From JAVBOW01 sp031550125 (GTDB lineage Bacteria; Bacteroidota; Bacteroidia; Bacteroidales; Rikenellaceae), in NCBI GenBank assembly GCA_031550125.1, contig JAVBOW010000011.1:1-20526 (forward strand): 20,526 nt of DNA, given 5' to 3'. A program made the position numbers and the translations under genes. The notes beneath the pieces are model-generated. The model worked only from the letters and a program-made list of their open reading frames with translations. It was not told the DNA's origin and ran no database searches. Shown here one piece after another: positions 14,922 to 20,526 of the stretch (position 1 is its first letter; each line of letters opens with the position of its first letter).

Positions 14922-16015
14922 TGAAAAAACCACTAAGAATAGCCATCCCGCTGATCGCTGTGGCCGCGATAGTTGCAGCCGTGGTCCTGTACAATGAGTT
15001 CGCGGGCCGCGCCGACGGCCCCGAGGCACGGCCCGCCAAACAGGAAAAGGGCGGCGAGCGCGGAGGCAAGGCGGGCGGCGACCGCAAGATAGCCGTGAGC
15101 ATCCACATTGCCGACTATTTAAAGATAACCGAAGGAGTGAGGGCCATAGGCACCCTGCTGCCCTACGAGGTAGTGGAGGTGGCCAGCGAAGTGGCCGGCA
15201 AGATCGAAAGGATATCCTTCGAAGAGGGGGCGCGCGTGAGCCGCGGCGATATCCTGGTCAAGATAAACGACGACGACCTGCAATCGCAGCTCCGCCGCGC
15301 CACGTTCCAGCGCAACCTGCTGAAAGAGAAATTAGACCGCAGCCGCATCCTTCTGGAGAAAGACGCCATCTCGCGCGAGGCCTTCGACCAGGTGGAGACC
15401 GATTTCAACATGGTGCAGGCCGATATAGAACTCCTGGAGGTACGCATCGGGAAGACCTCCATCCGCGCCCCGTTCGACGGCGTGGCAGGCTTCCGCTACG
15501 TTTCGCCCGGCAGTTATATCCAGCCCGGCGCGCGCATAGCCCGCGTGGTGGACAACTCGCGCCTGAGGCTCGAATTCTCCATTCCCGAAAAATACTATTC
15601 CGACGCCCTGCGCGGGACTCAGGTGCGTTTCACCGTCGAGAACGACCGCTCGCCGCACTACGCCCGCATCTACGCCGTCGATCCGACCGTGGACGCCACC
15701 ACCCGCACCGTCATAATGAGGGCGCTATATGAGAACAGGGGGCTGAAGATAATCCCCGGCATGTACGCCGACCTTGTCGTCGGACAGAAAGACGGCGAAT
15801 CGATCCAGATACCGACCGAAGCCATAGTCCCCGACGCCAACAACAAGAAGGTGTGGCTGGTACGCGAAGGACGGGCGCACCTGCAGGACGTGGTGACAGG
15901 GACGCGCAGCGAAAACATGATAGAGGTCAAAGCAGGCCTGTCTGCCGGCGACTCGGTTATCGTCACCGGCCTGATGCAGGTAAGGGAGGGCAGTCAATTG
16001 ATCATAACCGACTGA
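14921..16015 (+). CDS. RND efflux periplasmic adaptor (membrane fusion protein)
   Basis: A 364-residue HlyD/AcrA-type adaptor that bridges the inner-membrane pump and the outer-membrane channel. The chosen ATG gives a basic start (MKKPLRIAIP) and one hydrophobic segment (about residues 6-24) with no lipobox Cys, so it is probably anchored by an N-terminal helix or processed, unlike lipidated AcrA. A Gly/Lys/Glu-rich linker follows (about 30-55), then the first lipoyl half (VVEVASEVAGKIERISFEEGARVSRGD, near 80-105), a coiled-coil hairpin (about 110-170), the second lipoyl half (IRAPFDGVAGFRYVSPGSYI), and beta-barrel and membrane-proximal domains. An ATG at 14867 would add 18 residues upstream of the signal and is disfavoured. 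The pump gene starts 4 bases after the stop. Confidence 0.93.
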   Translation: MKKPLRIAIPLIAVAAIVAAVVLYNEFAGRADGPEARPAKQEKGGERGGKAGGDRKIAVSIHIADYLKITEGVRAIGTLLPYEVVEVASEVAGKIERISFEEGARVSRGDILVKINDDDLQSQLRRATFQRNLLKEKLDRSRILLEKDAISREAFDQVETDFNMVQADIELLEVRIGKTSIRAPFDGVAGFRYVSPGSYIQPGARIARVVDNSRLRLEFSIPEKYYSDALRGTQVRFTVENDRSPHYARIYAVDPTVDATTRTVIMRALYENRGLKIIPGMYADLVVGQKDGESIQIPTEAIVPDANNKKVWLVREGRAHLQDVVTGTRSENMIEVKAGLSAGDSVIVTGLMQVREGSQLIITD

Positions 16016-16019
16016 CGCT

Positions 16020-19000
16020 ATGGCAGGGTTTTCAGAAATATGCATAAGACGCCCGGTGCTTTCGACGGTGATGAGCCTGTTCGTGGTCATCATCGGCGTC
16101 ATTGGTTTCTCGTTTTTGGGCGTGAGGGACTACCCCAGCGTCGATCCCCCGATAATCTCGGTACGCAGTTCGTTTCCCGGGGCCAACGCCGACGTCATAG
16201 AGACGCAGATAACCGAGCCGCTCGAGGAGGCCATCAACGGCATCCCGGGCATCCGCTCCATATCGAGCCTGAGTTCCGACGGCACAAGCTACATAACCGT
16301 GGAGTTCAAGATAGAGGTAGACCTTGAGACCGCCGCCAACGACGTACGCAACAAAGTGTCGGAGGCCATGCGCCGCCTGCCGCCCGACGTGGACCCGCCG
16401 GTGGTGTCGAAAGCCGACGCCGACGCCCAGCCCATCTTCGGCGTGACGCTCGAAAGCGCCTCGCGCTCGATAATAGACCTGAGCGAATTCGCCGAAGTGA
16501 ATTTCAAAGAGCAGTTGCAAACCGTATCAGGCGTATCGAGCGTGGAGGTAAACGGGTCGCGCCGCATGTCCATCCGCATGAAGATGGACCCCATACGCCT
16601 GGCCGCCTACCGTCTCACGCCGATGGACGTGCGCGAAGCCGTCTCGCGCGAGAACATAGAGCTGCCCTCGGGCCGCATAGAGGGCGACAACGTGGAACTC
16701 ACCATCCGCACAATGGGCCGACTGCGTACGCTGGACGATTTCAACAACCTAATAATAAAGCAGGACGGAGAGCGCGTAATACGCTTCTCAGACATAGGCG
16801 AGGCGGTGATAGAGGCCTCCAACACCCGCTCCATCCTAAAACGCAACGGCGTGACGATGGTATCCTGCATGCTCGTGCCGCAACCCGGGGCCAACTACAT
16901 AAGCATAGTGGACAACGCCCGCGAGGCGATAGAACGCATAAAGAAAGACCTGCCCGAGGATATCGTCGTACGGGACGGTTTCGACAACACCAAATTCATC
17001 AGGCAATCCATCAACGAGGTATCCTCCACCATCGTCGAGGCGTTTTTCCTGGTGGTACTCATCATCTTCGTCTTCCTGCGCTCGTGGCGCACCACCCTGA
17101 TACCGGTGCTGGCCATTCCCATCTCGCTCGTAGGCACGTTCTTCATCATGTATCTGTGCGGTTTCACCATCAACATCCTCACGCTGCTGGCCGTGGTGCT
17201 GGCCATAGGCCTGGTGGTGGACGACGCCATCGTGGTGATGGAGAACATCTACTCAAAAATAGAACAGGGCATGAGTCCCGTGGAGGCCGGGATCAAAGGC
17301 ACCAACGAGATATTTTTCGCCGTCATATCCACCACAGTGGCCCTTGTGGCGGTATTCTTCCCCATAGTCTTCCTCCAGGGCGTCACCGGGCGTCTTTTCC
17401 GCGAGTTCAGCCTCGTCATAGCCGGCGCGGTGGCCATTTCGGCTTTCGTGGCGCTGACATTCACGCCCATGATCTCCTCGAAGATGTTGCACGGCGCGGC
17501 AACCGCCGGAAAACTCTATACCCGCACCGAGCCGTTCTTCTCCGGAATGATATCGGGCTACAGACGTCTTCTCGAGGGCTTCCTCAGGCGTCGTTACGTG
17601 GCGTGGATAATCCTCGCGGCGGCCGTGGGCGCGATAGTGTGGCTGTGGACGAGTCTGCCGTCGGAGATGGCCCCCCTGGAAGACAGGTCGAGGCTGTCTG
17701 TCACCTCCACCGCGCCCGAAGGTACGTCATACGACTACATGCTCTCGTACGCGGAAAAGGTGTCTGCGTTGATAGACGAGAAGATACCCGAGCAGGACGG
17801 AGGCCACCTCACATATGTGGGAGGACGCGGCTCCACCAACAACGCCCAATTCACCATAATGCTGAAAGACGCCGACCAACGCCGGCGCACCCAGCAGGAG
17901 ATAGCCGACGACCTGTCGCCCGCGCTGGCCAGGATGACCGGAGCCAAAAGCATAGTATCGCAACAGCAGACCTTCGGCAACACGCGCGGCGGCCTGCCCG
18001 TGCAGTACGTCATACAGGGCCAGAACCTCGAATCGCTCAAGGAGGCCTTGCCTGTATTCATGGAAGAGGTGGGCCGCAGCCCGGTATTCTCGGTGGCCGA
18101 CGTCAACCTTCGCTTCACCAAACCGGAGCTTACAGTGAACATCAACCGCGACCGCGCCGCCACCATGGGCGTGTCGGTGCAGAACATAGCCCAGACGCTG
18201 CAGCTTGCCATGAGCGAACAGCGCATAGGATACTATATCCGCAACGGCAAGCAATACCAGATAATGAGCATGTTCGACCGCCAGAACCGCAACAAGCCCA
18301 CCGACCTGGCCACCATATATGTACGCAACAACAAGGGCGAGTTGATACAGCTCGATAACTTCGTGACCCTCGAGGAGAGCAGCACCCCGCCCAAACTCTA
18401 CCGCTACAACCGTTTCTCGTCGGCCACCGTGTCGGCCGCCCCGGCCAAAGGCTACACGTTGGGCGACGGCATAGCCGAGATGGACCGCATTGCGGATAAA
18501 GTCCTCGACGACACGTTCAGCACCACGCTCTCCGGGTCGTCAAAGGATTTCGTCGAGAGTTCGTCGAGCCTGGTATTCGCCTTCATGCTGGCGCTGGTAC
18601 TCATCTACCTGGTGCTTTCGGCGCAGTTCGAGAGTTTCCGCGACCCGCTTATCATAATGCTAACCGTGCCTCTGGCCCTGATAGGGGCTTTGGCAGCTAT
18701 GTACTTCTTCTCTCAGACCATGAACATATTCAGCCAGATAGGCATCATAATGCTCATTGGCCTGGTTACCAAGAACGGCATACTTATAGTTGAATTCGCC
18801 AACCAGCGCAAAAAGGAAGGCCTGGCCGTCCGCGAGGCGATAGTGGAGGCGAGCGCTTCGCGCATGAGACCCATACTTATGACCAGCCTCTCCACCATAC
18901 TTGGCATACTGCCCATGGCCATAGCCTCCGGGGCGGGTTCGGAGAGCCGCGTGGCGATGGGTATAGCCGTGGTTGGCGGATTGCTGTTCGCGACGCTGCT

Positions 19001-19058
19001 CACGCTGTTCGTCATCCCGGCAATATACACCTACCTAACAAGCGGAAAAACAAAATGA
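16020..19058 (+). CDS. RND multidrug efflux pump, HAE1 (AcrB-like) family
   Basis: A 1012-residue inner-membrane resistance-nodulation-division transporter, near the usual 1020-1050 of the hydrophobe/amphiphile efflux family. The start (FSEICIRRPVLSTVM) matches the family. The proton-relay residues are present: tandem Asp 401-402 in GLVVDDAIVVMENI (fourth helix) and Lys 918 in GLVTKNGILIVEFA (tenth helix). Two large periplasmic loops follow helices 1 and 7. It exports hydrophobic or amphipathic compounds such as drugs, dyes, detergents or bile salts using the proton gradient; the specific substrate is not predictable. It begins 4 bases after the adaptor stop, and its stop overlaps the TolC-like start (ATGA). 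It lacks the metal-transporter features expected of CusA-like pumps. Confidence 0.95.
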   Translation: MAGFSEICIRRPVLSTVMSLFVVIIGVIGFSFLGVRDYPSVDPPIISVRSSFPGANADVIETQITEPLEEAINGIPGIRSISSLSSDGTSYITVEFKIEVDLETAANDVRNKVSEAMRRLPPDVDPPVVSKADADAQPIFGVTLESASRSIIDLSEFAEVNFKEQLQTVSGVSSVEVNGSRRMSIRMKMDPIRLAAYRLTPMDVREAVSRENIELPSGRIEGDNVELTIRTMGRLRTLDDFNNLIIKQDGERVIRFSDIGEAVIEASNTRSILKRNGVTMVSCMLVPQPGANYISIVDNAREAIERIKKDLPEDIVVRDGFDNTKFIRQSINEVSSTIVEAFFLVVLIIFVFLRSWRTTLIPVLAIPISLVGTFFIMYLCGFTINILTLLAVVLAIGLVVDDAIVVMENIYSKIEQGMSPVEAGIKGTNEIFFAVISTTVALVAVFFPIVFLQGVTGRLFREFSLVIAGAVAISAFVALTFTPMISSKMLHGAATAGKLYTRTEPFFSGMISGYRRLLEGFLRRRYVAWIILAAAVGAIVWLWTSLPSEMAPLEDRSRLSVTSTAPEGTSYDYMLSYAEKVSALIDEKIPEQDGGHLTYVGGRGSTNNAQFTIMLKDADQRRRTQQEIADDLSPALARMTGAKSIVSQQQTFGNTRGGLPVQYVIQGQNLESLKEALPVFMEEVGRSPVFSVADVNLRFTKPELTVNINRDRAATMGVSVQNIAQTLQLAMSEQRIGYYIRNGKQYQIMSMFDRQNRNKPTDLATIYVRNNKGELIQLDNFVTLEESSTPPKLYRYNRFSSATVSAAPAKGYTLGDGIAEMDRIADKVLDDTFSTTLSGSSKDFVESSSSLVFAFMLALVLIYLVLSAQFESFRDPLIIMLTVPLALIGALAAMYFFSQTMNIFSQIGIIMLIGLVTKNGILIVEFANQRKKEGLAVREAIVEASASRMRPILMTSLSTILGILPMAIASGAGSESRVAMGIAVVGGLLFATLLTLFVIPAIYTYLTSGKTK

Positions 19059-20431
19059 TCAGACTCCTTGGAATCCGTTCAAATTTCCCTGCGGAATTAT
19101 TTTACGCTTACCGCCAGACGGTTCGTGCGGGAATTGTTAAACTAATTCTCGCCGTATCCGCCGCCATGACGCTCCCCGCCGCGACCGCACAGGGGCAACG
19201 TACGCTCTCGCTGGAGGATTGCCTGCGCGAGGGCATGCAGAACAACTACGACGTACGCATAGCCCGGAGCCGCGAGCGGATAGCCTCCAACAACAACACC
19301 GCCGCCCCGTTCCTGCCCGCCCTCACGGCCGGCGCGCGTCAGAGCGCAGACCGCTACCACCAGACCGACGCATTTCCCGCGCCGCAGGACGACATAAAGA
19401 GCGACTACGCCAACAACACCTATAACGTCGATCTTCAATTAGGTTGGCGCCTGTTCGACGGCATGGCCATGTTCGCAACGCGCGAAACCTCGCGCGAGCT
19501 GCTCAAAGCGGGGCAGCTCAACCTGAGGGCAAGCATGGAGGGGCTGGCAGCCGATATCGCGTCGCAATATTGCTATATAGTCACACAGCGCAGAAGGCTC
19601 GACGCATCCGAGCTTTACCTCGAAATATCCACACTGCGCTATCAGCAGGCCAAGGAGAAATACATAGTCGGATCTATCTCGGGACTGGAAAGGGAGCAGG
19701 CTCGGATAGACTTCAACTCCGACAGTTCGAAACTGGTGCGCCAGCAGGAGGTGCTGCGCAACGCCTACCTGCATCTCTTCGAGCTGATAAACGCCGCTCC
19801 CGGCACACAGGCCACCCTGGGCGACTCCATCGTCCCGGACGGCGGCCTGCGACGCGACGAGCTGCTGCATGGCGCTTCGGAGCGCAACACGTCCATATTG
19901 CTCGCCCGCAGCGGACAGCGGGTCTCGGACCTCGACCTGCGCGTGGCCCGCTCATCGGCCTACCCAACCCTCGACTTCAACGCGTCGTACCGCTACAACT
20001 ACGCCGAGCGCGGCAGCCAGGAGCAGACCTTCACGCAATACCACGGCCCGACGTTCGGTTTTACGGCTTCAATGAAGCTTTTCGACAGGCTCGACACGCG
20101 CCGCAAGATAAGGAACGCGGAGACGGAGTGCGAAATAGCCGGGCTGGAATACGAGCAGGCGCGCGCCCGTGTTGAAAATTCAATAGAACAGCTCTATAAC
20201 ACTTACCGCAAGAACATAATGATGATATCGTTCGAGGACGAATCCGCCGCCACCGCCCTGCTCAATCTCCAGACGGCTGTGGTCATGTACCGCCTCGGGA
20301 CGATATCGGGAGTGGAATTCCGCGAGATACAGCGCAGCTACCTCGAAGCGGAGGAGCGCAAGATAGACGCCGTATTCAACGCCAAGATATCCGAGATAGG
20401 GCTATTGCTGCTGGCAGGGGATATACTGTAA
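19055..20431 (+). CDS. TolC-family outer-membrane efflux protein
   Basis: A 458-residue TolC/OprM-like channel subunit, the outer-membrane partner of the upstream pump. Two repeated outer-membrane efflux segments are present, beginning with LSLEDCLREGMQNNYDVRIA (about residues 52-71) and again near 290; long alpha-helical stretches rich in Glu, Arg and Ala surround them. The ATG overlaps the pump stop by four bases. The signal peptide hydrophobic core (IVKLILAVSAAMTLPAATAQ) begins only near residue 27, giving an unusually long N-terminal extension; no ATG, GTG or TTG lies in frame just before the core, so the overlapping start is kept. There is no lipobox Cys, so it resembles TolC more than lipidated OprM. 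Confidence 0.93.
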   Translation: MIRLLGIRSNFPAELFYAYRQTVRAGIVKLILAVSAAMTLPAATAQGQRTLSLEDCLREGMQNNYDVRIARSRERIASNNNTAAPFLPALTAGARQSADRYHQTDAFPAPQDDIKSDYANNTYNVDLQLGWRLFDGMAMFATRETSRELLKAGQLNLRASMEGLAADIASQYCYIVTQRRRLDASELYLEISTLRYQQAKEKYIVGSISGLEREQARIDFNSDSSKLVRQQEVLRNAYLHLFELINAAPGTQATLGDSIVPDGGLRRDELLHGASERNTSILLARSGQRVSDLDLRVARSSAYPTLDFNASYRYNYAERGSQEQTFTQYHGPTFGFTASMKLFDRLDTRRKIRNAETECEIAGLEYEQARARVENSIEQLYNTYRKNIMMISFEDESAATALLNLQTAVVMYRLGTISGVEFREIQRSYLEAEERKIDAVFNAKISEIGLLLLAGDIL

Positions 20432-20526
20432 CGGCATGCCGGGCTGAAACCTGAGGAGTGGGGTGGGGGATGTTGGGAAAGCACACCACAGGGTTTTTAA
20501 CCCCCGCCAGGGGGAAAATAACGAAC
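20432..20526. other. 3' intergenic tail with small hairpins
   Basis: No gene is seen in these 95 bases. A 10-bp perfect palindrome, CGGCATGCCG, follows the stop codon directly (20432-20441). Further on, GGGTT at 20491-20495 pairs with AACCC at 20499-20503, and CCCCC at 20501-20505 pairs with GGGGG at 20510-20514 around a GCCA loop; the two hairpins share 20501-20503 and so exclude each other. AAAATAA follows. They may contribute to termination, the last hairpin more plausibly for minus-strand transcripts, which would end in TTTT before it only on their 5' side, so this is weak. Confidence 0.35.

Noticed and set aside
17084..18358. 424-codon open frame inside the RND pump gene
   Set aside because: It is another frame of the same strand with low-complexity His/Arg/Pro-rich composition and lies wholly within an unmistakable pump.
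1..20526. A previously undescribed multi-gene system
   Set aside because: Every gene falls in a known family and each operon has a known or routine organisation. I found no unknown gene cluster, mobile element or defence island in this window.

Overview
The window is a stretch of a GC-rich Bacteroidota chromosome, most likely order Bacteroidales and resembling Rikenellaceae/Alistipes-type genomes. The evidence is TAnnTTTG-type -7 promoter boxes, no obvious Shine-Dalgarno sequences, Bacteroidales-style lipoprotein starts and protein families typical of gut Bacteroidales. The genus is inference; no rRNA or tRNA gene is present to fix it. Isoleucine is often coded by ATA despite the high GC.

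Layout, left to right. Positions 1-200 hold no gene, but a 120-nt imperfect palindrome (61-180) and part of a second repeat copy at the left edge. A YebC/TACO1-family gene (minus strand) is divergent from a two-gene operon (plus strand): a TsaC/Sua5-type threonylcarbamoyl-AMP synthase and a hotdog thioesterase, with two mirror-image -7 boxes between the operons. That operon runs stop-to-stop into a minus-strand operon encoding a 1867-residue alpha-2-macroglobulin lipoprotein with an intact CSEQ thioester, followed by penicillin-binding protein 1C. This is the known bacterial A2M-pbpC pair, thought to act as a periplasmic protease trap coupled to wall repair.

Divergent from it on the plus strand lie a two-domain M16 zinc-protease lipoprotein and a NupG-type nucleoside permease. 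They end at a 20-bp perfect-stem bidirectional terminator shared with a convergent YhcH/YjgK/YiaL gene (minus). The right part is a tripartite RND efflux operon in the order adaptor, inner-membrane pump, TolC-like outer-membrane factor. An inverted repeat overlaps the adaptor start codon and its motif recurs in the intergenic region, suggesting a regulator site. The last 95 bases hold no gene but several small hairpins.

All eleven protein genes belong to recognisable families and none is visibly broken. I found no mobile-element gene, CRISPR array, phage gene or stable RNA gene, and nothing that reads as an undescribed multi-gene system. The unexplained signals are mostly non-coding: the left-edge palindrome, the mirror-image promoters and the efflux-operon inverted repeats.
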